Source of the DNA: 4572-13 sp964594065
GTDB lineage: Bacteria > Planctomycetota > Phycisphaerae > Sedimentisphaerales > Anaerohalosphaeraceae
Assembly: GCA_964594065.1 (NCBI GenBank)
Contig: CAZQKX010000003.1
Coordinates: forward strand, 1 to 64,000
Reading direction: 5' to 3'
DNA: 64,000 bases
This document shows, one piece after another, positions 17,045 to 25,272 of this stretch. A program made the translations under genes and the position numbers. Within the stretch, counting starts at the first letter, position 1; each line of letters starts with the position of its first letter. The notes under the pieces are model-generated. The model was not told the DNA's origin and searched no databases. It saw only the letters and a list, made by a program, of their open reading frames with translations.

Positions 17045-18022
17045 TTACAACCTTTTGTATCTTCTAATCAGTAAACCGCCCAGTCCCAATAGTAAAAGCG
17101 AAACGGGTTCGGGGATGACCGAGGCGACACGAAAACCAATAGAGTGGGCTTCAGCGTATTGGTTAGTGCTGGCCCGGCGGGATAATTCGAGTGCATAGTC
17201 CTGGTGCAGGTAGTAACCTCCGCGGAGACTGCAAAGGGACTCAGATAGATATTCTCCGGAATAGTAGGGATTTTCCATCCACTCTTCTACGTTGCCCATC
17301 ATGTCGAAAGTGCCGTTGAGTTCCTCACTGCCGCTGCCGACATTCCACGGCCTAACGGGATCAAAGACGTAATCGCCATCGTAATAGTTCCAGCCTGTTC
17401 CGCTTGTACCATCACCCTGAAATAGACTCTCGCCTGCTTTAGTAGCATGGGTTTGAAGGCTTGTGCCGTTCCAGTAGGCAGCCTTAATCCATTCATCTTC
17501 AGTTGGCAGGAAGTAACAAGCATTGCTGTTGCGAAAGGGATTGCTCGCATCATAACCAGCATCAGTCGCTTCCCAAACAGTAAAAGTATAATTGATGGTT
17601 CCCTGCCCCCCCGTAAATTTGTATGCAGGTTGATAACCTTTACTTGTGTTTAGCCAGTTGACAAACTGAGCCGCCTCGTACCAGCTAACCTCGTTAGTAG
17701 GAATATTCGAGCCAGTAAAGTCAGGACCTTCATCATATCCAGATGACGGACTCCCCATTACCGAGACACCCAGACTGTTCTTAAACTTGTTCCACTGGTC
17801 ATTGGTGATCTCATACGTACCCATGCGGTAGTCTTCGTGACTGACACCGGAAAAAGTATAGTTATAACCTGCGGACCAACTACCAAGGTTGCCGCTATCG
17901 CCGGAGATCGGTACAAAGTCAATGTCAAACTCATTGGCCGTACCTCCGGCAAACGTATCCGCAAATGAAACACCTGAAATGAACAAACATACAACTGCTG
18001 ACAATAGAAATGTTCTTTCCAC
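17045..18022 (-). CDS. Secreted SUMF1/FGE-fold protein with PEP-CTERM-like tail (array copy B, GTG start)
   Basis: 325-residue paralogue of copy A. It has a signal peptide (VERTFLLSAVVCLFISGVSFA), FGE-type domain with YRMGTYEITNDQWNKFKNS, EVSWYEAAQFVNWLN, LPTEDEWIKAAYW, GTFDMMGNVEEWMENP, LRGGYYLHQDYALELSRR, GFRVAS, and tail IPEPVSLLLLGLGGLLIRRYKRL. The start is GTG at 18022, directly after the array's GGAGAGAGGAAAG leader, in the place where other copies have ATG. No catalytic cysteines occur near RGGYY. An insertion near residue 50-65 (LGSWSAGYNYTFSG) distinguishes it from A. The leader (AAGCATT-GAGAAACAG-AGAGG) closely matches that of copy A. Confidence 0.84.
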   Translation of the reverse strand: MERTFLLSAVVCLFISGVSFADTFAGGTANEFDIDFVPISGDSGNLGSWSAGYNYTFSGVSHEDYRMGTYEITNDQWNKFKNSLGVSVMGSPSSGYDEGPDFTGSNIPTNEVSWYEAAQFVNWLNTSKGYQPAYKFTGGQGTINYTFTVWEATDAGYDASNPFRNSNACYFLPTEDEWIKAAYWNGTSLQTHATKAGESLFQGDGTSGTGWNYYDGDYVFDPVRPWNVGSGSEELNGTFDMMGNVEEWMENPYYSGEYLSESLCSLRGGYYLHQDYALELSRRASTNQYAEAHSIGFRVASVIPEPVSLLLLGLGGLLIRRYKRL

Positions 18023-18077
18023 CTTTCCTCTCTCCAAACTCTTTTCCTCTCCTGTTTCTCCAATGCTTTGATTACAT

Positions 18078-19286
18078 CTACTTACGTTTTCTTAAGGCCA
18101 AGCCCCCGAGGGCGAGCAGGGATAGAGTCATCGGCTCGGGGACTGTATACACATACACGCCCCCGTGATCCTCAACAAGAACATCCGAATCGCTCGCACC
18201 GATAACCGCTGTTAAGCCGTTTAGACACAAACTCCTCCCGAAATACTCAAATGTTCCAAAGTTGCTCGATACGATCTTAGCAATCTGCTCACCAGTGGTT
18301 ACATCGAACAAATAGGCTGCCTCTGCACTATATGTTCCGACTAATGCAAGGTCACCACTTATTGTTACTGAGTATCCGAAGTTGTCACTAACAACACCGT
18401 CCTCCGGCAGAAGCTTAAACAATTCCTCTCCTGTCGTTACATCAAAAAGATATGCCGCTCCCATATCCTCATCGTTACCAAAGCTATAGCTGCCTACAAT
18501 GGCTGTTGTTCCGTCTATGTCAACGGAGTACCCAAACCAGTCTTGAGCCTTGGCATCCGATGCCGTAAGTTTAAAAAGTTCCTCCCCCGTGTTAATATCA
18601 AAAAGGTATGCAGATCCTGATTGATACCCGTTGTCATTATTGCACTGGGCTCCGATTATAGCCAGGTCACCACTCATGGCGACCGATTGTCCGAATTGAT
18701 CCTGATTGGCTCCGTCTGAAGCAGTTAGTTTTCGCGTCTGCTGACCCGTAATCCCATCAAAAACGTATGCTGCCCCAGAATTAGCACCTAATGCATCGTT
18801 TGTATTAGATCCTGCAATGACTGTATTATTGCTAATCGCAACAGACTTGCCTAAAAAATCTCCAGGACTGGCATCGTTGGCCGTCAGTTTATGGATTTGC
18901 TGACCCGTTGTTACATCAAACAAATATGCCGAACCAGAAGCACTGCCCCCATCATCATCATAGTTACTGCCAACAACTGCATAATTCCCGCTTATACCTA
19001 CCGACCACCCAAAATTATCATACGGGGCCCCATCGCCGGCAGTAAGTTTAAATAGTTCATTACCTGTACTCGTATCGAAGAGATAGGCTGACCCGGATGA
19101 TGTTCCCCCGTCATCATCTCCTGGTGCACTGGCAATCGCTATGGACCCGCTTATATCAACCGACCAACCGAAAGTATCCCAACTTGCACCGTCAGAGGCA
19201 GTCTGGATATAATCCTCAGATATAGCAAAAGATCCAGGCGATATAAATGCACATACAGCGATTAATAATATAACGGTCTTTTTCAT
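18078..19286 (-). CDS. Secreted FG-GAP seven-repeat propeller with PEP-CTERM-like tail (array copy C)
   Basis: 402-residue secreted protein. It has a signal peptide (MKKTVILLIAVCAFISPGSFA), then seven consecutive repeats of about 50 residues on the pattern DxFGxSVxISGxxAIVGS...GSAYLFDxxTGxxLxKLT, and the tail VPEPMTLSLLALGGLALRKRK. Seven repeats predict a complete seven-bladed integrin-like beta-propeller. Acidic loops such as APGDDDGG and NYDDDGG may bind Ca2+. It sits inside an array of unrelated SUMF1-fold genes yet shares their start context GGAGAGAGGAAAGATGAAA, signal peptide and tail. Probable surface or matrix adhesion protein; ligand unknown. Confidence 0.85.
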   Translation of the reverse strand: MKKTVILLIAVCAFISPGSFAISEDYIQTASDGASWDTFGWSVDISGSIAIASAPGDDDGGTSSGSAYLFDTSTGNELFKLTAGDGAPYDNFGWSVGISGNYAVVGSNYDDDGGSASGSAYLFDVTTGQQIHKLTANDASPGDFLGKSVAISNNTVIAGSNTNDALGANSGAAYVFDGITGQQTRKLTASDGANQDQFGQSVAMSGDLAIIGAQCNNDNGYQSGSAYLFDINTGEELFKLTASDAKAQDWFGYSVDIDGTTAIVGSYSFGNDEDMGAAYLFDVTTGEELFKLLPEDGVVSDNFGYSVTISGDLALVGTYSAEAAYLFDVTTGEQIAKIVSSNFGTFEYFGRSLCLNGLTAVIGASDSDVLVEDHGGVYVYTVPEPMTLSLLALGGLALRKRK

Positions 19287-19301
19287 CTTTCCTCTCTCCA
19301 A

Positions 19302-20132
19302 TTATAACTTTTTACATTTTCTAATCAGTAACCCACCCATCCCCAATAGCATGAGCGAACAGGGTTCGGGAACGGAGGCAACACGAAATCCTATGCTGTC
19401 GAACTCGGCGTTCGAGTTGCCATTACCTCAGTCGGATGAGGTGTTGTAAGTGCTGCCGAACGAACCGCCACGGACGAGAGAGGAGGGACTTTCCATCCTC
19501 TCCCATACATTACCCATCATGTCATAAGTGCCATTAAGTTCTTCTGAACCGCTTCCAACATTCCAGGGACCGGGAGGGGTGGTGGCATATCCATTATCGT
19601 AAAAGTTCCAACTACCTTGCGTAGGTACTACATCCCCCACGCTCGCATGGGTCTGCAAATTCGTACCATTCCAGTAAGCCGCTTTGACCCATTCATCCTC
19701 TGTCGGCAGAAAGTAATACGCATTGCTGTTGCGGTATGGATTGGTTGAATCGTAGCCTGCATCCCCTATTTCCCATACAGTAAAATCACCTGTATTAGTG
19801 AGCTTATATGCCGCTTGGTACCCAGTGCTGGTGTTGAGGTAGTTGACAAACTGGGCTCCCTCAGCCCAGGTTAACATATTGGCCGGAACATCTGCATTCA
19901 TCCAATAGGGATTATTGGCAGCAAACTTGGCAATCTGGTCATTAGTAATCTCATAGGTTCCCATACGGTAGTCGCTGTTGACAATGCCATAACCGCTGGT
20001 GGGATTCGTATCGCCCAATATCGTTACAAAGTCAATTTCAAACTGATTGTCGCCTGTGCCGAATGTGTCAGCGGACACTGCTCCGGCCATAAATACAAAC
20101 ACGGCGATTGATAACAGAAATTTTCTTTTCAT
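19302..20132 (-). pseudogene. SUMF1/FGE-fold gene interrupted by a single in-frame TGA (array copy D)
   Basis: Paralogue of A, B and E. The open frame from ATG 20132 stops at TGA 19430-19428 after 234 residues, at RGGSFGSTYNTSSD. Reading through that codon, the same frame continues GNGNSNAEFDSIGFRVASVPEP, LMLLGMGGLLIRKCKKL and ends at TAA 19304-19302. Paralogues have Arg at the aligned position (SSNR, LSRR, LTNR), so CGA-to-TGA is the simplest event. The truncated product would keep the signal peptide (MKRKFLLSIAVFVFMAGAVSA) and most of the domain (YRMGTYEITNDQ, LPTEDEWVKAAYW, GTYDMMGNVWERMESP) but lose the last strand and the sorting tail, so it would be released rather than anchored. It may be a recent pseudogene, a recoded stop, or a sequence error. 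Confidence 0.8.
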
Positions 20133-20234
20133 CTTTCCTCTCTCCATTTTAGTCTTGAGACTTTAGATCAAATGCTACTCAAAACTGGTTTCCCTCTCCT
20201 CTGCAAGCCTCTTCCGATAGATAGCTTTGAGGAA
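20133..20234 (-). repeat. Duplicated leader, copy before array gene D
   Basis: About 100 bases between the stop of copy E and the start of copy D, nearly identical to 21138-21254. Shared blocks include TTTAGTCTTGAGACT, TTAGATCAAATGCT, CTCAAAACTGGTTTCCC and CCGATAGAT (plus-strand reading). It lacks the 15-base internal duplication seen in the other copy. It supports tandem duplication of gene plus leader. Confidence 0.85.
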
Positions 20235-20237
20235 GTC

Positions 20238-21137
20238 TTATTTGCGTTTCCTTAACGCAAGACCGCCAAGGGCAAGCAGGATAAGTGTGCAAGGTTCAGG
20301 GACGGAGGCAACACGGAAACCTATAACTCCATACTCCATAATCGGATCGACTTGACCACGGTTAGTTAGCTTCATGAGGAAGTCGCCGAGGTGGTATGCC
20401 CCACCGCGAATAACACGGTCAGAATCAAAAATATAATCCCCAGCGTATGGTGTCTCAATCCATTCCCATACATTGCCCATCATATCGAATGTTCCATTTA
20501 GTTCTTCAGTACCAGTACCGACAGCCCAACGACCGGAAGCTTGAGGAGCATAGCCATTATCATAAAAGTTCCAACCACTTTGTGTAGGAGTTACATCTCC
20601 CACACTCGCCCAGGTTTGGAGGTTTGCCCCATTCCAGTACGCGGCTTTAATCCACTCATCTTCGCTTGGCAGGAAATATACAGCATTCTTGTTGCGGTAT
20701 GGATTAGACCCGTCGTATCCGTCATCAATTGTATCCCACACAGTAAAAGCTGTGTTCGTGAACTTGTAAGCCGCTTGGTGACCACTGGAAATATTGAGCC
20801 AATTTACGAACTGAGCTGCCTCATACCAACTTACAAGACTAGTTGGAATATTTGTGCGAGTATCATTCCCTTGAATAGCCTTAAATCTGCTCCATTGGTC
20901 ATTGGTTATTTCATACGTTCCCATACGGTAGTTACCGGGATCGGTAAAAGTGTGATATCCGCTGTCACCTGGTGCAAATTGACTTACATTGGTTCCATTA
21001 GCACTGCTGGCATCACCGGAAATCGTTACAAAGTCAATCTCAAACTGATTGGCTCCAGTGCCAAATGTATCGGCGGATGAAATACCAGTGATGAACATAC
21101 ATACAGCGATGACTGATATGAGAATTGTCTTTTTCAT
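20238..21137 (-). CDS. Secreted SUMF1/FGE-fold protein with PEP-CTERM-like tail (array copy E)
   Basis: 299-residue secreted paralogue and first gene of the array. It has a signal peptide (MKKTILISVIAVCMFITGISSA), FGE-type domain (YRMGTYEITNDQWSRFK, LVSWYEAAQFVNWLN, LPSEDEWIKAAYW, GTFDMMGNVWEWIETP, VIRGGAYHLGDFLMKLTNRG, GFRVAS) and tail VPEPCTLILLALGGLALRKRK. No Cys lies near the RGGAY segment, so FGE catalysis is not expected. Starts at ATG 21137 behind GGAGAGAGGAAAG. A good promoter lies at 21271-21298, giving a leader of about 125 bases that is duplicated upstream of copy D. Confidence 0.85.
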   Translation of the reverse strand: MKKTILISVIAVCMFITGISSADTFGTGANQFEIDFVTISGDASSANGTNVSQFAPGDSGYHTFTDPGNYRMGTYEITNDQWSRFKAIQGNDTRTNIPTSLVSWYEAAQFVNWLNISSGHQAAYKFTNTAFTVWDTIDDGYDGSNPYRNKNAVYFLPSEDEWIKAAYWNGANLQTWASVGDVTPTQSGWNFYDNGYAPQASGRWAVGTGTEELNGTFDMMGNVWEWIETPYAGDYIFDSDRVIRGGAYHLGDFLMKLTNRGQVDPIMEYGVIGFRVASVPEPCTLILLALGGLALRKRK

Positions 21138-21254
21138 CTTTCCTCTCTCCATTTTAGTCTTGAGACTCTAGACCTGAGACTTTAGATCAAATGCTGCTCA
21201 AAACTGGTTTCCCTTCTCCTCTGTAAGCCTCCTCCGATAGATGGCTTTGCGGAA
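21138..21254 (-). repeat. Duplicated leader, copy before array gene E
   Basis: Leader region homologous to 20133-20234 with a 15-base insertion that duplicates TGAGACT. On the minus strand it contains AAGCC...GGCTT pairing around CGGAGGA. It lies between the promoter at 21271 and the start codon, so it is transcribed. Confidence 0.85.
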
Positions 21255-21270
21255 ATGAATGCTAGTAAGG

Positions 21271-21298
21271 ATTATACCAAAACAGCGACAAAGTGCAA
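21271..21298 (-). promoter_or_regulatory. Promoter of the PEP-CTERM-like array
   Basis: On the minus strand: TTGCAC (21298-21293), 16-base spacer, perfect TATAAT (21276-21271). It is the only clear sigma-70 match ahead of the array; no sigma-54 -24/-12 site was seen. Confidence 0.7.
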
Positions 21299-21378
21299 GA
21301 ACAAAACATAAATCATCCATAATCTTAAATATCTCAGTTTTTTCTCACATCATCGATATCTGGAAAAAAATATAATTA

Positions 21379-21407
21379 TTGACTGTTTAAGATGTTTTCT
21401 GTAAATT
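21379..21407 (+). promoter_or_regulatory. Promoter of the HEAT-repeat gene
   Basis: TTGACT (21379-21384), 17-base spacer, TAAATT (21402-21407), about 115 bases before the HEAT protein ATG and divergent from the array promoter. Confidence 0.55.
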
Positions 21408-21525
21408 TACTGAAGTAGAGCAGGTTGAGTTGGAAAGAATTTATGCTTTTTAATTATGTTAAATAGGGAATGTCGGCATAAACAACACAGACTTTACTAA
21501 TTCATTTCCCGGAAAGGAGGCAAAT

Positions 21526-22902
21526 ATGACTCGGAGAAGAAGATGCCTTTTCTGTACACTTTTTTTGATTTTGTTCATTTCAGTCAGCCCCGCACAAAAT
21601 GCTTCTGAAAACCAAGGTTTTCCTTTGCAGCTTACGGTAGTAGAATGGCAATCTGACCACGATATGAAGAAAGAGAAAACCAGCTTCGGTGTGTTTTTTT
21701 ACGATCCAGGAAAAATGCACAAACTTGGTGAAAAACAGTTCGATATTTCGAATTTCAAGGAATTACTTGATTTATTGAAAATCGAACACGGATTCAGAGA
21801 CCTGAGGCCCAAAATGGCAGGGCTTTATTCAAGATTGGGAAATAACCTCGTAGAAGAACTTTCGGCCCTAGCTGGCAATCTACAAGCAGATGAGACTCAG
21901 CGCAAAAGGGCTTTAATAGTTTTAAAAACAATTGGCCCTAACGCAAAATCTGCTATCCCAAGTATTGTAAACTTACTCTCAGGTTCTTTGGGTATTGAAG
22001 CTAGAGATGTCCTCGTCGCGATAGGACACAGCGCAGTGCCCGCCTTAGTTACAAGCTTGAAAGATTTGGATCGTGAGCAGACCAGATTAGCGGCAGCTCA
22101 GGCCCTGACACAGATCGGACCTGCAGCTCGAGATGCTTACGAGGCACTCTTTGATACTGCAAAGAAGGATTGGAATCCAGAGGTTAGGGCTATCTCACTC
22201 GAAGCCTTAGTCAAATTGAAAGCCCACAGAGAAAAAACAGATGAAGCCTTGATTCAGGCTTCACAAGATGATGAACCACGCGTTCGTGTGCAAGTTTTAA
22301 AGTTGCTGAGTGAAAGGTACCGAACTGAGCAGAATGTCGCAGTTGCTATAAAAGCTCTTGAAGATCCGGATGTAGATGTACGTAAAGCTGCAGTCGAATT
22401 GGTCCGTGACTATGGGGGTTCTGCCGATGAAGCTATTCCAAAGCTCGGAATGATGGCCAGTAAAGATCCAGATCCCGGGATTCGTCTATCTGCAATCAAA
22501 GCTCTATCTGACAAAGGACTGAAGGTCACTGGGATAATAGAAAATCTGAGTGTTGCAGTAACCGATGTTGAAATGCAGGGTCAGATAGCATGTGAGGCGA
22601 TCGAGTTACTTAATCGTTTGGGCCCAAAGGCAACGCCTATTGTCAACGTTGTTGTCGAGGCATTAAGGCATCCTAACAAAAATGTCAGATCGGACGCAGC
22701 GAGATTTCTTGCTAACTTCCTCGAAGTCCCTAAAGTAAAAGCTGCTTTACAAGCAGCGGAAGCCGACGATGAAGAATCGGTAAGAAGTGCCGTAAAAGAA
22801 GCTTTACAAGGCAAGCAAGTTGAGCGTAGCAGAATCAGTTCTCAAAGAACCCGTCCTAGCCGGAGGCCAGAACGACGACCTGATCGCACGAGAACGTATT
22901 AA
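21526..22902 (+). CDS. Secreted HEAT-repeat protein
   Basis: 458-residue protein with a signal peptide (basic MTRRRR, hydrophobic core, cleavage near SVSPAQN). A short N-terminal region of unknown type (25-95) precedes at least seven HEAT/PBS-lyase-like helical repeats from about 110 to 435: ETQRKRALIVLKTIGP, EQTRLAAAQALTQIGP, PEVRAISLEALVKL, EPRVRVQVLKLLSE, DVDVRKAAVELVRD, PGIRLSAIKALSD, KNVRSDAARFLANF. The C-terminus is strongly basic (SQRTRPSRRPERRPDRTRTY), which may hold polyanions. An excellent ribosome site AAAGGAGG lies 6 bases before the ATG. Probably a periplasmic scaffold; no enzymatic motif seen. Confidence 0.85.
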   Translation: MTRRRRCLFCTLFLILFISVSPAQNASENQGFPLQLTVVEWQSDHDMKKEKTSFGVFFYDPGKMHKLGEKQFDISNFKELLDLLKIEHGFRDLRPKMAGLYSRLGNNLVEELSALAGNLQADETQRKRALIVLKTIGPNAKSAIPSIVNLLSGSLGIEARDVLVAIGHSAVPALVTSLKDLDREQTRLAAAQALTQIGPAARDAYEALFDTAKKDWNPEVRAISLEALVKLKAHREKTDEALIQASQDDEPRVRVQVLKLLSERYRTEQNVAVAIKALEDPDVDVRKAAVELVRDYGGSADEAIPKLGMMASKDPDPGIRLSAIKALSDKGLKVTGIIENLSVAVTDVEMQGQIACEAIELLNRLGPKATPIVNVVVEALRHPNKNVRSDAARFLANFLEVPKVKAALQAAEADDEESVRSAVKEALQGKQVERSRISSQRTRPSRRPERRPDRTRTY

Positions 22903-22928
22903 TAGTTTAATTTGAGTTTGATTTATCC

Positions 22929-23603
22929 CTAACTCACCGTCAAATGATCAATCGCTTTCTGAGCACTCGCATCATCAGCGATGAAGAAGACCTGGTCGGC
23001 ACCTGTCAGAACGCTGTCGCCGCGGGGAATGTGAAAATGTTCGTCCACCGGGCTGAATACCGCGGCAATCACACATTGTTTCGGAAAAGCCGGATCTGCG
23101 GCGATGTCACTGATACACTTTCCGGCCGCACGTCCCTTTTCGGGAATCAGCACCATAAAAATGCTCGCGCGTCCGTTACCGATGGAACTGATCCGCCGCA
23201 CCTCGGGACATTCGGCCTCCATCATCATCTGCCCGACCATCATATCCGTCACACGGATCACGCTATCGACGCCTGCCAGTTTATACGCCTTTTCATATTC
23301 CGGATTTCGCATGCGCGCTACAATCTTTTCGACGCCGTAACTTTTGGCCAGAATCGCACATGCCAGATTGTCAGCGTCATTAACGGTCACGGCAAAAAGA
23401 ATATCGGCCGTTTCCAACCGTGCCTCTTTCAGCACATCCACACTGGTCACACTGCCGCAGATGACCACCACACCTGTTTCCGCAAACAGACGGTCACAAA
23501 GATCCTTGTCTTTGTCTATCAGGATCACATCATGTTTGTTTTCCAGAAGTTTTCGAGCCAACTGGCCGCCAACCATCCCGCCGCCTGCTATGAGTATTCG
23601 CAT
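22929..23603 (-). CDS. trkA: Potassium uptake protein TrkA (RCK subunit)
   Basis: 224-residue cytoplasmic gating subunit of a Trk/Ktr-type K+ transporter. The N-terminal Rossmann RCK_N domain has GGGMVGGQLARKL (nucleotide motif), IDKDKDLCDRL with the ribose-binding Asp, and CGSVTSVDVLKEA. The C-terminal RCK_C domain covers about 140-220. It has one RCK unit, half the size of E. coli TrkA, as in KtrA/C types. It lies 59 bases downstream of trkH on the same strand, so the pair forms an operon. Confidence 0.92.
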   Translation of the reverse strand: MRILIAGGGMVGGQLARKLLENKHDVILIDKDKDLCDRLFAETGVVVICGSVTSVDVLKEARLETADILFAVTVNDADNLACAILAKSYGVEKIVARMRNPEYEKAYKLAGVDSVIRVTDMMVGQMMMEAECPEVRRISSIGNGRASIFMVLIPEKGRAAGKCISDIAADPAFPKQCVIAAVFSPVDEHFHIPRGDSVLTGADQVFFIADDASAQKAIDHLTVS

Positions 23604-23662
23604 CGTTTTACCTTTCTATCAGGATTCAAACAGTATTCTTTATTTGGTTAGGACGCAACCGA

Positions 23663-25192
23663 TTAATAGGTCCATGCTTTTCGTGAAAACAGTAATAAGA
23701 CTGGCAGTAATTCCAAACGACCCGCCAGCATCCCCAGGATATACGTCACCTTGACAACCGGGCTTAAAGCAGCTATGTCTCCAACGGAAATATAACACGG
23801 ACCGATATTGCCCATTGCCGAAAACATCCCGGAAAATGAGGCCATCGCGTTATGATCGGAAAACATAGCCGTGATCAGGCCTCCGACACCAATCAGCAGC
23901 AGCCAGCAAAAAAACAAGCCCGCCGCGCGGCAGATCTCATCATGACTGACAATCTGGCCGTCAATAACCAGTGCCGAACTCGTCCGCCGTCCTACTCTCA
24001 GACGGAACAATTCACGAAAGATCAACCGATTCAAAATGGCAATCCGCAACACCTTAAAACCGCCCGCTGTGGAACCGGCACAGCCACCGATAAACATCAT
24101 CACCAGAAACAATTGTTTGGCAACCGTCCCGAAATAATCCGTATTGATATCTTTTGTGCCAAACCCCGTTGTGCTCACAAGCGAGATAATCTGAAACAGC
24201 ACGGTTCGGAAGATTTCTTCCAGTTGCACAAGGCTTTCCCGAAACGAAAGTGAAGCGAACGATACCTGGCCGCTAAGCCGGTAGACCTTTTCAAAAACAA
24301 TTAATCCAAGAAAGAGGGCAAGCATCCGCCAAAAATAACGCATCTCGACATTGTCCCACAGTGACCGAACCTTACCGGTCAGGACACGGAAATGAATCAA
24401 AAAGTTAATGCCGCCCAGCAGCATGAAGAATGTGATGGTATATTCGATCAGCTTATAATGCGGATGTCCCGTCTGGCGATAGTATTCAATGCTTGCATCG
24501 TGCGTCGAAAAGCCCCCGGTCGAAAGTGTCGACAGCCCATGACAAAGAGCATCAAAAAACGGCATCTTTTCAAGTGTCATCGCCGTAATGGCCAGCACAG
24601 TGAAGCCCACATACATCGCCCAGAAAATCTTTAACGTATTGAACAAGCCCGGCACCGGTCGACTGGAAGCGATCTTGTGACTTTCCGCATCAAAGATATG
24701 ACAGCTTGCCGTCCCGCTAAACATCAGCAGCAGAAAAAATGACAAAATCCCAAGCCCCCCCATCCATTGCGTCAGTGCTCTCCAGAAGAGAATACATCGC
24801 GGCATTTCGTCCAATCCCGAAAAAACCGTAATCCCCGTCGTCGTAAAGCCGCTCATGGCTTCAAAGCAACCGTCAATAAATGAACAATCCAGAATCACCT
24901 GAAACGGAATGGCCCCAAAAATCGAAAAGGTAATCCAGACGATCGCACACAACAATGCTCCGGCAGTACTGTCAACGGCCTCTCGTTTGAAAACCACAGA
25001 CAACAGCACGCCAATAACAATAGAAGTGACAGCCGGAAAAAGAAATGCAAACACTCCGGTGAGTCCAAAGCCGTTACTGTTCCGATAAAACAAGGCAATA
25101 ATCATGGGAACAAGGAGAACGCCCCCAAAAAGGACAAGCAACTGTCCCAGAACGTGAAATATTGCCCTTCCTCGGGCCCAACCATTTTTCAT
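23663..25192 (-). CDS. trkH: Potassium transporter TrkH (membrane subunit)
   Basis: 509-residue membrane protein with about ten membrane segments in the four-fold M1-P-M2 pattern of the SKT family. Selectivity-filter loops are visible as SGFTTTGITVF, LSTLSTGGFSTHD, STTGFGTKD and SAMGNIGPCY, each with the filter Gly. The intramembrane-gate region GCAGSTAGGFKVLRI is typical of TrkH. The start ATG follows GGAGATGC. Transcribed before trkA; together they import K+ with the proton-motive force. Confidence 0.94.
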   Translation of the reverse strand: MKNGWARGRAIFHVLGQLLVLFGGVLLVPMIIALFYRNSNGFGLTGVFAFLFPAVTSIVIGVLLSVVFKREAVDSTAGALLCAIVWITFSIFGAIPFQVILDCSFIDGCFEAMSGFTTTGITVFSGLDEMPRCILFWRALTQWMGGLGILSFFLLLMFSGTASCHIFDAESHKIASSRPVPGLFNTLKIFWAMYVGFTVLAITAMTLEKMPFFDALCHGLSTLSTGGFSTHDASIEYYRQTGHPHYKLIEYTITFFMLLGGINFLIHFRVLTGKVRSLWDNVEMRYFWRMLALFLGLIVFEKVYRLSGQVSFASLSFRESLVQLEEIFRTVLFQIISLVSTTGFGTKDINTDYFGTVAKQLFLVMMFIGGCAGSTAGGFKVLRIAILNRLIFRELFRLRVGRRTSSALVIDGQIVSHDEICRAAGLFFCWLLLIGVGGLITAMFSDHNAMASFSGMFSAMGNIGPCYISVGDIAALSPVVKVTYILGMLAGRLELLPVLLLFSRKAWTY

Positions 25193-25272
25193 ATAGCATC
25201 TCCGGCTTTTTTACACATCTCGATATTTGTTATCGAGTAAAAACCGGAAAACTAAACTCATTTCTTTGATGA

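Noticed and set aside
16072..21137. Diversity-generating retroelement feeding the SUMF1-fold genes
   Set aside because: The C-type-lectin-like fold and variable C-terminal segments fit DGR targets, but no reverse transcriptase, template repeat or Avd gene lies nearby, and the paralogue differences are not limited to A-rich codons. The Avd-like four-helix-bundle gene is 42 kb away.
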